A stretch of DNA of 64,000 nucleotides, taken from contig NZ_CP125380.1 of assembly GCF_034009455.1 (NCBI RefSeq), positions 716,001 through 780,000 of the forward strand. The letters run 5' to 3'. A model generated the notes under the pieces. That model did no database searches. It worked only from the letters and a program-made list of their open reading frames with translations, and was not told the origin of the DNA. The translations under genes were made by a program, and so were the position numbers. The first letter of the stretch is position 1, and every line of letters starts with the position of its first letter. Below, piece by piece: positions 18,952 through 27,875 of the stretch. The DNA is from Pseudomonas sp. P5_109 (lineage in GTDB: Bacteria; Pseudomonadota; Gammaproteobacteria; Pseudomonadales; Pseudomonadaceae).

Positions 18952-21689
18952 TCTGCCGGCACAATCGGCAGTTCGATGCAGAAGCGCGCGCCCTCGGTGG
19001 AGTTCCTGACGCTCAGTTTGCCGCCCATGTTCTCGACGATGCCGTAGCTCACCGACAGCCCCAGACCGGTGCCAACGCCGACCGGTTTGGTGGTGAAGAA
19101 CGGCTCGAAAATCCGCTCCAGCAAACGAGGGTCGATACCGCCGCCGTTGTCTTCGACCCACAGGCGTACCGAGTGCGTATCCCGTTCGGCGTACAGCGAA
19201 ATCCACGGCTTGAATCCGGGGTGTTTTTCGCGCTTGTCGAGCAGGGCATCCCGGGCATTGACCATCAGGTTGATCAGCACCTGTTCAAGCTGGTCGACGT
19301 AACCGCGCACCTGTACTTCAAAACCGGTCTCGCTGATGCGCAGGTCGACGCCTTTGCCGCGCATGCCCTCGGACAATAGCGACAGCGTGCCTTCGATGGC
19401 CTGGGCCGGGTTGAACGGTTGCTGTTCGATTTCCGAGCGGCGGCCGAACACCCGCATGTGGTCCACCACCCGCGCGGCGCGTTGCACCTGGGAATCGATG
19501 CGGGTGAGTTTGTCGATCAGGTAATCGACCTGCACATCGCCGTTGCTCAGGCGCTTGAGGACATTGACGATGGCCATGCGCATCACGTTCAACGGCTGGT
19601 TGATCTCATGGGCCAGGCCGGTGGCCATTTCACCGAGGGTGGCCATTTTCGCGCTTTGTGTGAGCTGCTGCTGCGAGCGCCGCACCTCGGTGTTGTCGCG
19701 CCCCACGGCCTGGATTTCGAGCAAGCGGCCCTGTTCATCGAACACCCCGCGATCGGACCAGACCCACCAGGCGTGTTCGCGGCCGGGCAGTTGCAGGTTG
19801 ATCTCGGCGGTGCTCACCGGGAACTCGGGGCTCAGTTGGCTCAGTCGTTGGGTGAACGCATCGCGCTGTTCCGCGGACATCCAGCTGCCCAGATTCACCC
19901 CCGGCAACTGCTCCGGCGCCAATTCCAGATACGTGGCCAACGGTCGGTTGCCGAAGGTCAGGGTCAGGTCGGGCAGGTAGCGGCAGATCATCGCCGGCGA
20001 ATCTTCCACCAGAATCCGGTAGCGTTCTTCACTCTGCCTGACCTGTTCGGTGGCCAGGGTCGCGTCCGTGACGTCCAGCCACAGGCCCACGGCTTCCACG
20101 GGCAAGCCGAGGTCGTCGCGCAACAACTTCGCTTCATCGAGCAGCCAGTGATAGTCGCCGCGACTGTCGCGCAACCGATAGCGGGCGCGCACCGAGCCTT
20201 CACGCAGCAACTGCCGGGTGCGCTCGAAATACTGCGGGCGGTCGTCGGGATGCACCCGTTCCACCAGCGTTCCGGGTGCGCAGTCGGCCAGGGTCCAGCC
20301 GAGCAGCGGCAACAGACTGTCGCTGAAGAACACCGGTTGCAATGCACCTTCGTCATAGCGCTGGACATAAATCACCGCCGGCGAGCTGGCGATCAGGTTG
20401 TCCAGGCGCGCATGGGCGGCGGCGGCGCTCTGCTGCTGATTCTTGATGTCACTGATGTCGAGCATGAAGCCCACCAGCCGACGGTTTTTCCCCACGCCCA
20501 GCGCCTGGCCCTGCAGGCGATACCAGACCGGTTCGGGGCCATCGTCGGGGCGATACAGGCGCACGCACGACAGCAGTGGCATGCCTGAGTCCTGCAAGTC
20601 TTGCAGGCCGATGCGCAGCTCTTCGCGGTCGGCGGGATACACCTGATCGAGCCAGTCCTGCACGGATAAACGTGACGTTCCAAGGTTCAGGGCCGTGGCC
20701 AGCGACGGTGCCAATTGCACCTCGTTGCTGTGGCTGAAAACTTCCCACCAGCCGGTGCCGAGCAGCGCTTGCAGCGATTCCAGGCGTTCCAGTTGCAGAT
20801 GATGACGATGCTCGCGCAGGCGTTCGAGCAAGGGGCTGGCGAGCGCGGCGGTGATTTGCAGCCAGTCGCGTTCAGTGACATCGGGGGCGCGTTGGGGCGC
20901 CGTGAAGAAACCGCACAGCAACCAGGCGACCACCCCTTGCGCATCGTGATAGGGCACGGCGAAGCCATCGGTATTGCCGAAAGTGTCTTGCAGGCGCGGG
21001 TGTTCACGCAGGGTCAGGTGCTGCGGTGCCGAGCCGCTCAAACTGTCCAGCCCCGTGCCCAGGCGTTGATCGTTTTGCCACAGTTGCGGTGCATCGAAGG
21101 CCGCGTAGTGCTGGTGAATCTGCCAACCCTGCTCCTGCTCATCGAGCAAGGCCAGGGCAATGCAGGGCACCTGAAAACGCTGGGCCAGGCTTTGCAGTTG
21201 TTCGCCCAGCACCTCGGGCAGGCGCGTCAGGCTGCACAGGCGCAGCTGTTCGGCGATTTGCATCGCCAGCACCTGGCATTGCTCTCGGTTGCGTGATTGC
21301 CGGCGTTCGAGCAACAAGTCGCCGATGTCGAGCATCTGCAACAGCCAGGCATCGGCCAAGGGTTGCACCCAGCCGCGCAAATGCAGCGGTGGACCGTTGA
21401 GGCTGTAGAAGTCCAGGTCCAGGGTTTGTCCCCGCCAGTCCGCCGGCGCACCTTCGATGACGAGGCTGCTGTGGGGCAACAGGAAGTCGAGCAGATGCGC
21501 TGCCTGCGCGCCGGGGCTTTGCTGCGCGAGCAGGTGCCGCAGCGGACCGCTCAGTTGAATGACACGCCCCCCGGCATCGAGCTGCATCTGCAAGCCGAAG
21601 CTGTGCACCCGCTGTGCCTCTTGCGGCTCCGGCGGAGGGGGCGGATGGCGGTTGAGCAGGCGCCCGAAGAGTTTGTCGCCGGCACTCAA
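18948..21689 (-). CDS. pprA: Sensor histidine kinase PprA
   Basis: A 913-residue kinase without clear membrane segments. An N-terminal PAS/GAF-like half leads to two or more PAS domains (about 300-640; [34 protein letters not shown]). The dimerisation box has the phospho-acceptor His ([16 protein letters not shown]), and the ATPase domain has N, G1 and G2 boxes ([33 protein letters not shown]). Position beside fppA and pprB, together with length, identifies PprA, which with PprB controls Tad pilus and related surface genes in P. aeruginosa. Its ATG overlaps the TadE-like stop by four bases. Confidence 0.88.
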   Translation of the reverse strand: MSAGDKLFGRLLNRHPPPPPEPQEAQRVHSFGLQMQLDAGGRVIQLSGPLRHLLAQQSPGAQAAHLLDFLLPHSSLVIEGAPADWRGQTLDLDFYSLNGPPLHLRGWVQPLADAWLLQMLDIGDLLLERRQSRNREQCQVLAMQIAEQLRLCSLTRLPEVLGEQLQSLAQRFQVPCIALALLDEQEQGWQIHQHYAAFDAPQLWQNDQRLGTGLDSLSGSAPQHLTLREHPRLQDTFGNTDGFAVPYHDAQGVVAWLLCGFFTAPQRAPDVTERDWLQITAALASPLLERLREHRHHLQLERLESLQALLGTGWWEVFSHSNEVQLAPSLATALNLGTSRLSVQDWLDQVYPADREELRIGLQDLQDSGMPLLSCVRLYRPDDGPEPVWYRLQGQALGVGKNRRLVGFMLDISDIKNQQQSAAAAHARLDNLIASSPAVIYVQRYDEGALQPVFFSDSLLPLLGWTLADCAPGTLVERVHPDDRPQYFERTRQLLREGSVRARYRLRDSRGDYHWLLDEAKLLRDDLGLPVEAVGLWLDVTDATLATEQVRQSEERYRILVEDSPAMICRYLPDLTLTFGNRPLATYLELAPEQLPGVNLGSWMSAEQRDAFTQRLSQLSPEFPVSTAEINLQLPGREHAWWVWSDRGVFDEQGRLLEIQAVGRDNTEVRRSQQQLTQSAKMATLGEMATGLAHEINQPLNVMRMAIVNVLKRLSNGDVQVDYLIDKLTRIDSQVQRAARVVDHMRVFGRRSEIEQQPFNPAQAIEGTLSLLSEGMRGKGVDLRISETGFEVQVRGYVDQLEQVLINLMVNARDALLDKREKHPGFKPWISLYAERDTHSVRLWVEDNGGGIDPRLLERIFEPFFTTKPVGVGTGLGLSVSYGIVENMGGKLSVRNSTEGARFCIELPIVPAD

Positions 21690-22126
21690 AATTGCAGGCT
21701 CGCGCTAGCCGTAAGGGTCGCTGGCAGATTCGGCACCTGACCGATGCCCGGCAGGTTCAGGAACGGGATGGCGGCTTTGATTTTATTGGTGGGGTAACTG
21801 ATGCGGACTGTCAGCAACCCGCTTACAAACGTGACGGTGGCATCGGTGGCGGTATTGAAATTCAGGGCCGGCGGAATCCAGGCCGTTTGCGTGGTCAGTT
21901 CCGTTTTCGCGCGGGCGATCAGCGCGGCAGCGTAACCGGGGGTGGACGGATCCAGCGCGACGCTGCGGCGCACGGCTTCGGCGGTCGACTGGTTGAACGA
22001 CTGCATCAACAACAGCGGCAGGCTGTAGCTGATGATGGCGTAGAACACGCCGAAAAAAATGATGAACACCAGGGCGAATTCAATCGCGGCGGCACCTTTT
22101 TGTTTGTGGGGGAGGCTGGCTTTCAT
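21686..22126 (-). CDS. TadE-like pseudopilin
   Basis: A 146-residue minor pilin-like protein. The N-terminus MKASLPHKQKGAAAIEFALV has the Flp-type processing pattern: cleavage after Gly with Glu at +5, then a long hydrophobic helix. It should therefore be a substrate of the neighbouring FppA. The ATG at 22126 is preferred; a GTG at 22150 would add eight residues. It is translationally coupled to pprA downstream and diverges from fppA. In P. aeruginosa the same slot holds PA4294. Confidence 0.8.
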   Translation of the reverse strand: MKASLPHKQKGAAAIEFALVFIIFFGVFYAIISYSLPLLLMQSFNQSTAEAVRRSVALDPSTPGYAAALIARAKTELTTQTAWIPPALNFNTATDATVTFVSGLLTVRISYPTNKIKAAIPFLNLPGIGQVPNLPATLTASASLQF

Positions 22127-22201
22127 GAGTGTGTCTACCCTGACCAACACTGTGTAATGTCAGCATAGAATCATTCAGCCAAAACGGACGGTTTTTACCG
22201 A

Positions 22202-22672
22202 ATGCAGAGCTTTGTCCTACTGATCTGGCTGGCACTGTGTGCCGCGCAGGATGCCCGGCAACGGCACATTGCCAATGGCCTGACCCTGGGTGCTGGCGCC
22301 CTGGCCCTGGCCTGGTTGCTGTGGAGCGGCACGACCTGGCTGGGTGCCGAGGCGCAACAGGGCGGCTGGGCGTTGTTACTGGCCCTGGGCTTCACGCTAC
22401 CTGGCTATTCGATGAAGCGCCTGGGCGGCGGCGACGTGAAACTCATGGCCGCGCTGGGTCTTGCGACGGACGGTATGCACGTGCTCGGTACGTTTATTGG
22501 CGCCGGATTGGCCAGTGTTTTCTGGCTGCTGCTGGCGCCAAGAGTCTGGCTTCATATGAGTCAAGGGCTTAGAACCCATCTTTTTTATATGGCGCCTGAA
22601 ATGTCAAAGAAGCAGCCGTTTGCACCGTTCGTGCTGGTGGGGCTGATGCTGACATTGGCCTGGCTCCACTAG
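22202..22672 (+). CDS. fppA: Flp prepilin peptidase FppA
   Basis: A 156-residue inner-membrane aspartyl peptidase of the A24 family that removes the leader of Flp and pseudopilins. It has about five membrane segments. The catalytic aspartates are Asp17 (CAAQDARQRHI) and Asp78 in the GxGD motif (LGGGDVKLMAALG). It lacks the N-methyltransferase half of PilD, as expected for the Tad type. It lies between the TadE-like gene and pprB, as in P. aeruginosa. Confidence 0.92.
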   Translation: MQSFVLLIWLALCAAQDARQRHIANGLTLGAGALALAWLLWSGTTWLGAEAQQGGWALLLALGFTLPGYSMKRLGGGDVKLMAALGLATDGMHVLGTFIGAGLASVFWLLLAPRVWLHMSQGLRTHLFYMAPEMSKKQPFAPFVLVGLMLTLAWLH

Positions 22673-22786
22673 TCGGCCCTTTTATGTACAGAGCCTGAAA
22701 CTACGTCTACTTTTCAGACAGCAGGTGTACAGCCGGTGGCTGTCGGTGAGGGACGGGTCAACCTTTGGCCTGACAGGGAGTTACAC

Positions 22787-23560
22787 GTGAGCAAGTTTAC
22801 TTCGGCAGTAAAAGTCCTTGTGGTCGACGATGCGCCATTGATCGTTGAAGAGCTTTGCGAGTTTCTGGAGGGCAAAGGTTACCGTTGTGTTCCCTGCGAG
22901 TCGGGCCATCAGGCGATCGAGCGTTTCAACGAGGACCTCGATATCGGCCTGGTCCTGCTGGACTTGCACATGCCTGGCATGGATGGCCTTGAGCTGATGC
23001 AGGAGCTGCAGCGGCTTTCGGGCAAGCACCGGGCGTTCGAGGCGATCATGCTCACCGGGTGCGCCGACAAGCAGGACGTGATCAAGGCCCTGCGCGCGGG
23101 TGTTGCCGACTATTACCAGAAGCCAATCGATCTGAATGAGTTGCTCGAAGGTTTGCAACGTCAGGAAGTGGCCCTGCAGGAGAAGCACAAGAACCTGCAG
23201 TTGGGGCATTTGAATCAGAAGCTGCAGTATTTGTCCGAGTCGATCGATGATCTGTATCAGGACCTGGACAAGGTTCGGCGGGGACCGCAAGCGGGTGACC
23301 GGGGTGTTGCCGAGGTTGATGCAGTGGAGATTCCGGCGATTTTCAATCAGCTGTCACCGCGGCAACTGGAGGTGGCGCAGTTGGTGGGCAAGGGGCAGAC
23401 CAATTATCAGATTGCCTGTGAGTTGGGGATTACCGAGAACACGGTGAAGTTGTATGTGTCGCAGGTGTTGCGGTTGACGCATATGCATAATCGGACGCAG
23501 TTGGCGTTGGCCTTGTCGCCCAGTGGTTCCGGGGGGCGGCTGCGGGTTTCGGCGCACTGA
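22787..23560 (+). CDS. pprB: Response regulator PprB
   Basis: A 257-residue transcription factor. The receiver domain has VLVVDDAPL and acceptor Asp59 (VLLDLHMPGMDG). A coiled linker (about 130-180) is followed by a LuxR-type helix-turn-helix (LSPRQLEVAQLVGKGQTNYQ, then GITENTVKLYVSQV). The GTG at 22787 has ACAGGGAG six bases upstream and gives the expected SKFTSAVKVLVVDD start; an in-frame GTG at 22736 lacks a site. Partner kinase is PprA. Targets are probably the tad operon and flp. Confidence 0.9.
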   Translation: MSKFTSAVKVLVVDDAPLIVEELCEFLEGKGYRCVPCESGHQAIERFNEDLDIGLVLLDLHMPGMDGLELMQELQRLSGKHRAFEAIMLTGCADKQDVIKALRAGVADYYQKPIDLNELLEGLQRQEVALQEKHKNLQLGHLNQKLQYLSESIDDLYQDLDKVRRGPQAGDRGVAEVDAVEIPAIFNQLSPRQLEVAQLVGKGQTNYQIACELGITENTVKLYVSQVLRLTHMHNRTQLALALSPSGSGGRLRVSAH

Positions 23561-23568
23561 TATCCACT

Positions 23569-23590
23569 GTGGGAACGGGCTTGCTCGCGA
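23569..23590 (+). repeat. Single REP unit
   Basis: GTGGGAACGGGCTTGCTCGC lies directly after pprB, without an inverted partner close by. It has one change from the common GTGGGAGCGGGC head. Confidence 0.7.
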
Positions 23591-23625
23591 AGACTTTGCG
23601 TCAGGCTATGTGTTTATTTGCGGGT

Positions 23626-24120
23626 GTACATATCCGTTGCTGCGGTAACGGCGGCTTAGGGTTTCGCCCTTACGGCGAGTCCCTTTTGGCAAACGCCCCA
23701 AAAGGAACCAAAAGGTCTCGCCCCTGGCGTCCGGCCCCTCGCTGAGGCTCGGGGTTCCTTCGCTCCGGTATTCATCCGGGGGCATCGCCCTCCGGTCGGC
23801 TTCGCTTCGACCTACATGCAATGAGTTCGACTGCGTCGAACGGCGCTGCGCGCCCATCCCCGGATAAACACCTCCACTCAGCCTCCCGAGGGGGCGGGTA
23901 GATCAAGATCAAGAGCTGCAGGCGAGCTAACGCTCGGCCTGTTGAGTGGTGAGGAGCATGGGTGTACGCAGCTCTGCCTTTGCTCTTCTGTAGGAGCGAG
24001 CTTGCTCGCGATGGCGGCCTGTCGGCCGACCTGTCTCTACCGAACGTACTCGGTCAAATTGTGGGAGCGGGCTTGCTCGCGAAGACGGCCTGCCAGCCAA
24101 CCCATTTCTTTCAGATGTAC
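23626..24120 (+). repeat. ~495-bp dispersed repeat, left copy
   Basis: This copy matches 31095-31591 in the same orientation along its length, with differences mainly in the first 100 bases. Nearly identical blocks include CGCCCCTGGCGTCCGGCCCC, CTTCGCTTCGACCTACATGC and GCTGCAGGCGAGCTAACGCT. It ends in two REP-type units (about 23990 and 24061) followed by the same CAGCCAACCCATTTCTT spacer that makes up the 69-bp array beside the right copy. The antisense open frame is probably not a gene. It fills the space after pprB. Confidence 0.85.
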
Positions 24121-24131
24121 CCGTCCCAACT

Positions 24132-24160
24132 GTAGGAGCGAGCCTGCTCGCGATGACGTC
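24132..24160 (+). repeat. Single REP unit after the left repeat copy
   Basis: TGTAGGAGCGAGCCTGCTCG continues the alternation of REP head and short spacer seen at the end of the left repeat copy. From here to 24360 I see no gene. Confidence 0.6.
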
Positions 24161-24370
24161 CTTTCAGCCCACACATTCCTGTGTAGTTTTCCTCAAATCC
24201 CCGAGGAAACCTCCGACATGTTTTTCAGGTTGTCCATCGGAAGTGTGATCTCTAGCCTTTCTCCGTCACTGCAAGTTCAGTGATCGGGCTGTCGCGGCCT
24301 GTTAAGTCTACTTGGTGCATAATCCACCGGCCCAAACCGGAGCGCTTCGGTGCTTGTCGTTTGATGTAAT

Positions 24371-24449
24371 GGTGGCTGTGCGCGGGATACCTTCGGGTAT
24401 GCCGGGTTTCCAAGTAGCTCGGTCCGCGACCCCGCGTACAGCTGCCACC
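24371..24449 (+). ncRNA. Structured RNA, three-way junction, leader of DUF6124 gene
   Basis: A compact fold can be drawn by hand. The closing stem pairs GGTGGCTGT (24371-24379) with ACAGCTGCCACC (24438-24449; 3-base bulge) and continues as CGCGGG/CCCGCG. One arm is ATACC-TTCG-GGTAT (24387-24400), a UUCG tetraloop closed by C-G. The second arm pairs CCGGG (24402-24406) with CTCGG (24418-24422). It ends 56 bases before the DUF6124 start, so it is probably in the 5' leader. I recall similar elements ahead of DUF6124/DUF3077 genes in Pseudomonas but cannot name an Rfam family. Confidence 0.6.
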
Positions 24450-24505
24450 CTTGATTGCTGTCGCGGCGATCAGTGGCAGCTCTATCTCATACTTGGAGCT
24501 TCACC

Positions 24506-24811
24506 ATGATCAAACCCACTCCCAATCCCCCCGAAACCCCCGACCGTACCCACGATCACTACCTGAATCCCCCCAAGCAACCAGTCCCCCACAAACCCGG
24601 CACGATGTTCGTCATCGCCCCGGACATCAATACCGAAACCCTGCTGGCCCACGCCTGTGAATCACTGGCGTCGGCGAGTGTGATGGCGAGTGATTTCGCG
24701 GGGTTTCTGCAGGGCTCGCAGCGCAATACGCTGCTGGGGATTGCTCAGGTGATCATGCTGGGCGAGTTGGCGGTGAATCGGGCGCTGGATATTCTCGATC
24801 CGCAGGATTAG
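24506..24811 (+). CDS. DUF6124 family protein
   Basis: A 101-residue protein of unknown function, from a family frequent and often multi-copy in Pseudomonas. The N-terminal third is proline-rich and probably disordered (KPTPNPPETPDRTHDHYL). The helical C-terminal part is conserved (DINTETLLAHACESLASASV, then NRALDIL). GGAG lies seven bases before the ATG at 24506. It is preceded by a structured RNA element and converges on tadC with a 4-base overlap of the stops. It is not an obvious part of the pilus system. Confidence 0.82.
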   Translation: MIKPTPNPPETPDRTHDHYLNPPKQPVPHKPGTMFVIAPDINTETLLAHACESLASASVMASDFAGFLQGSQRNTLLGIAQVIMLGELAVNRALDILDPQD

Positions 24812-25704
24812 TGGGCAAAGGCCCGACCCAGGGCCGTGAAGCCCGGGCCGGCGAGGACGATCAATAGCGCCGGGAAGAGAAACAGCATCATCACCACGGA
24901 CATTTTGGCGGACATCTTGGAGACGTATTCCTGCAGGCGTGTCAGGCGTCGGTCATCGAGCAACTGTTTGAGCGCCAGCAGGGACTTCATCGCGCCACCC
25001 CCCTGATGGATCAATTGTTGAAGGATCACGCAGGTGTCGGTGAACTCGTCTACCGAAAGCAGTCGGGTGCTTTTGTTCAGCTCTTCGCCGAGTTCCATGC
25101 CTGAATCGACACGGGCCAGGACAAGGCGCAATTCATGGGTCAGGGCGGGCAGCAACTGTTTGCCCTCCTGGCTCAGTACACGCAGCGATTGCTCCACCGC
25201 CATGCCCGATTCGAACAGGGTGCGCAGCAGCGCAATGAAGGTTGATGTCTCGGTGGCGAGTTGTTTTTGCCGATGCTGTGCGGCGGCGGCCAGCCAGCGT
25301 TTGGGTAGCAGATAGCCGAAGCTGGTGGCGAGTATCGGGGCGATCCAGTGGTTCTCCACATTCGGGTAGAACAGCCCCTGGATCAGCAGGCACAAGAACA
25401 GTGCCAGCACCGGAGCACCCACCTGCAAGGCAGCAAACATCGAACGTTGGCGAACGCTGCGCCAGCCCAGGCGGTTGAGCAAAGTGTGGGTTTCATTGTC
25501 CATCTTTACCGACTTTTGCCCTAGGCGGCTGGCGCCCAGGGCATGCAGCAGTTCGCTGAAGCGGCTATCGCCAGGCGTCTTGCCATCGAGTCGATGGGCC
25601 ACCTGGCGCGCTCGTCGGCGTTGCTCCAGCAAGGCGCTGAGCAGCAACAGGGCCGCCCCGAACAGGAACAGTGCACTGATCAGCAAGAGCATCTTCATAT
25701 TCAT
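24808..25704 (-). CDS. tadC: Tad pilus inner-membrane protein TadC
   Basis: A 298-residue GspF/TadC-fold membrane protein, last gene of the leftward tad operon. It has an N-terminal membrane helix (LLLISALFLFGAALLLLSAL), a central pair, and a C-terminal pair (MSVVMMLFLFPALLIVLAGPG). The cytoplasmic segment carries the T2SSF pattern (ESGMAVEQSLRVLSQEGKQL). Its start overlaps the tadB stop by four bases. In P. aeruginosa tadD would follow; here the convergent DUF6124 gene takes that place. Confidence 0.9.
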   Translation of the reverse strand: MNMKMLLLISALFLFGAALLLLSALLEQRRRARQVAHRLDGKTPGDSRFSELLHALGASRLGQKSVKMDNETHTLLNRLGWRSVRQRSMFAALQVGAPVLALFLCLLIQGLFYPNVENHWIAPILATSFGYLLPKRWLAAAAQHRQKQLATETSTFIALLRTLFESGMAVEQSLRVLSQEGKQLLPALTHELRLVLARVDSGMELGEELNKSTRLLSVDEFTDTCVILQQLIHQGGGAMKSLLALKQLLDDRRLTRLQEYVSKMSAKMSVVMMLFLFPALLIVLAGPGFTALGRAFAH

Positions 25705-26585
25705 AGGCTACGCAACATGCGCCACAGCGCCAGGCAACCGATCACCTGAAATCCGAAGGCACTCGCCAGCATGGTTTGCCCCGAGCTGTCGTGCCACATG
25801 GAAAGCAGGTAGGTCGGATTGGTGAGTAGAAAGTAGCCCGCGACCGAGACCGGCAGCAGGGCCAGGACCACGGCCGTGATGCGGGTTTCGCCGGTCATGG
25901 CTTTCAATTGGCGAGCCGCTTGCTCGCGTTCGCGGATCATCTTGATCAGGTTTTCCAGCAGTTCACTGGCATTGCCGCCGTAGCGGTGGTTGACCTTCAA
26001 GCCGAGTGCGAGCAGGCGCAGTTCATCTTTTTCGTACAGCTCGGCGAAGTCCGACGCAGCGTCCGCCAGGCTGACCCCCAGTTGCACATTGCGCTGAATC
26101 CGGCCCATGGCATTTTTCAGCGGGTCTTCGGCGGCATCGATGGCGCCGAGCACGGCATCGGCCAGGGTCCGCCCGGACTTCAGGCTGCGTACGGCATGGT
26201 CGAGCAGCATCGGCAGTTGTTCGATCATGCGACTGAGGCGACGCTGATAACGCCAGCTGATGAACAGTCGTACCACTGCCGGAGGAATCAGCAGCAACAG
26301 CAGTGCGCCGATCCAGCCAGCCAAGGCAAACCCCAGCAGCACCCCGAGTATCCAGAGCACCAGCCATTGGCCCAGGCGTTCGGTGGGGCGTCCGAGCCCG
26401 GCGCGCAGGAACGCCCGCTCAAGCCCTGTCCACGATGATTTCTGCACGACCCGTTGCGGCTGCCCCTGGCTCAGGCGTCCCAGAATCCGTTCGTTGCCGG
26501 TCTGGCGCAAACCGTTGTAGAGCAGGCGCAGCGACAGGCCGAGAAAGATCACGCAAACGAGGATGAGCAGCACTGGTTTGAGCAT
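25701..26585 (-). CDS. tadB: Tad pilus inner-membrane protein TadB
   Basis: A 294-residue T2SSF-domain membrane protein that forms the pilus platform with TadC. Membrane segments are near residues 3-22, 78-115, 230-252 and 272-290. The cytoplasmic domain has MIEQLPMLLDHAVRSLKSGR and LGLKVNHRYGGNASELLENL, typical of TadB. It begins nine bases after the tadA stop and overlaps tadC. Confidence 0.92.
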   Translation of the reverse strand: MLKPVLLILVCVIFLGLSLRLLYNGLRQTGNERILGRLSQGQPQRVVQKSSWTGLERAFLRAGLGRPTERLGQWLVLWILGVLLGFALAGWIGALLLLLIPPAVVRLFISWRYQRRLSRMIEQLPMLLDHAVRSLKSGRTLADAVLGAIDAAEDPLKNAMGRIQRNVQLGVSLADAASDFAELYEKDELRLLALGLKVNHRYGGNASELLENLIKMIREREQAARQLKAMTGETRITAVVLALLPVSVAGYFLLTNPTYLLSMWHDSSGQTMLASAFGFQVIGCLALWRMLRSL

Positions 26586-26594
26586 GCCGTGGCC

Positions 26595-27875
26595 TCAGTA
26601 CGCCGAGGGAGATAGCGCCGAGTCCCGGCGCAATTTGTCGCCAGCCGGGTTGACCGCCTCGCGCAGGAAACCGAACCCGCTGCGACGGTCGAGACGGAAC
26701 AGCGTGTTGGTGACATACACGTCGTCGCGCACGCCGACGACTTCCACCACTTCGCTGACGCAACGGCGACCGTCAGGCATGCGCGTGAGCTGGATGACCA
26801 CATCGAGCGCCGCGCAGATCATTTGCCGCAACGTGCGCTCGGCGATGCTGCGACCGGTCAAACCCACCAGGGTCTCCAGGCGCAGCAACGCATCCTGGGC
26901 GTTGTTGGCGTGTACGGTGCTCATCGAGCCGTCGTGGCCGGTGTTCATGGCGGTCAACACATCGACCACTTCGACACCGCGAATTTCGCCGAGGATGATC
27001 CGGTCCGGGCGCATCCGCAGGGCGTTGCGAATCAGGTCGCTGGCTTTCACCTCGCCATGGCCTTCGGCATTCGGTGGACGGGTTTCCAGGCGCACGACGT
27101 GAGGGTGGCCCAGTTGCAGTTCGGCGACGTCTTCGATAGTGACCAGGCGTTCGTGGGGGCTGATCAACTGGCTGAGAATGTTCAGCAGCGTGGTCTTGCC
27201 GGTGCCGGTGCCGCCGCTGATGAGGATGTTGCAGCGTTTGCCCACGGCGTCCTGAATGAATTCGTAGATCGCCTGGTCGATGGTTTGCATCGCCATCAGG
27301 TCGGAGCTTTTGAGCATGTCCTGGCGGAATTTGCGGATCGACAGGCACGGGCCATCGAGGGCAATCGGCGGGATGATGGCGTTGACCCGGCTGCCGTCCG
27401 GCAGGCGCGCGTCGACCATCGGCGAGGACTCGTCGAGCCGCCGACCCAGCGGCGCGAGGATCCGTTGCATGACACGCTCGACGTGGTGTGAATCGATAAA
27501 GCGCAAGTCGCTCAGATGCAGCACGCCTTCGCGTTCGACAAATACCCGGTGCGGGCCGTTGACCAGGATCTCGGTCACCGCCGTGTCGCGCAGCAGTACT
27601 TCCAGCGGGCCGAAACCGGTCAGTTCGTCGACGATCTCCTCGGCCAGGCGCTCCATCTCATAGCGGGAAATGGCCAGGTGCAAACGTGCGATGTACTCGG
27701 CCACTTTGTCGATCACGAACTGTGACAACACCTGCCGCGAACCTTCCAGCAGGTTTTTCCCCGACTCTTCGATGGCGTCGATGATGTAGCGGTGCAGCAC
27801 CAGTTTCAGGCCATCGTGGTCGGTATTGCCAACCGCGCCACGCTGGGGTGAGCCAAAGAGTTTTTCACTGTTCAT
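26595..27875 (-). CDS. tadA: Tad pilus ATPase TadA (CpaF family)
   Basis: A 426-residue secretion ATPase that powers Flp pilus assembly. Walker A is GGTGTGKTT (221-229), with the Asp box (LVTIEDVAELQLGHPHVVRL), Walker B (RMRPDRIILGEIRG) and His box (GHDGSMSTVHANN) all intact. The N-terminal domain (about 20-180) is the usual CpaF type. The ATG at 27875 overlaps the tadZ stop by four bases (ATGA). A longer frame to 28247 runs antisense to codon use within tadZ and is not used. Confidence 0.95.
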   Translation of the reverse strand: MNSEKLFGSPQRGAVGNTDHDGLKLVLHRYIIDAIEESGKNLLEGSRQVLSQFVIDKVAEYIARLHLAISRYEMERLAEEIVDELTGFGPLEVLLRDTAVTEILVNGPHRVFVEREGVLHLSDLRFIDSHHVERVMQRILAPLGRRLDESSPMVDARLPDGSRVNAIIPPIALDGPCLSIRKFRQDMLKSSDLMAMQTIDQAIYEFIQDAVGKRCNILISGGTGTGKTTLLNILSQLISPHERLVTIEDVAELQLGHPHVVRLETRPPNAEGHGEVKASDLIRNALRMRPDRIILGEIRGVEVVDVLTAMNTGHDGSMSTVHANNAQDALLRLETLVGLTGRSIAERTLRQMICAALDVVIQLTRMPDGRRCVSEVVEVVGVRDDVYVTNTLFRLDRRSGFGFLREAVNPAGDKLRRDSALSPSAY

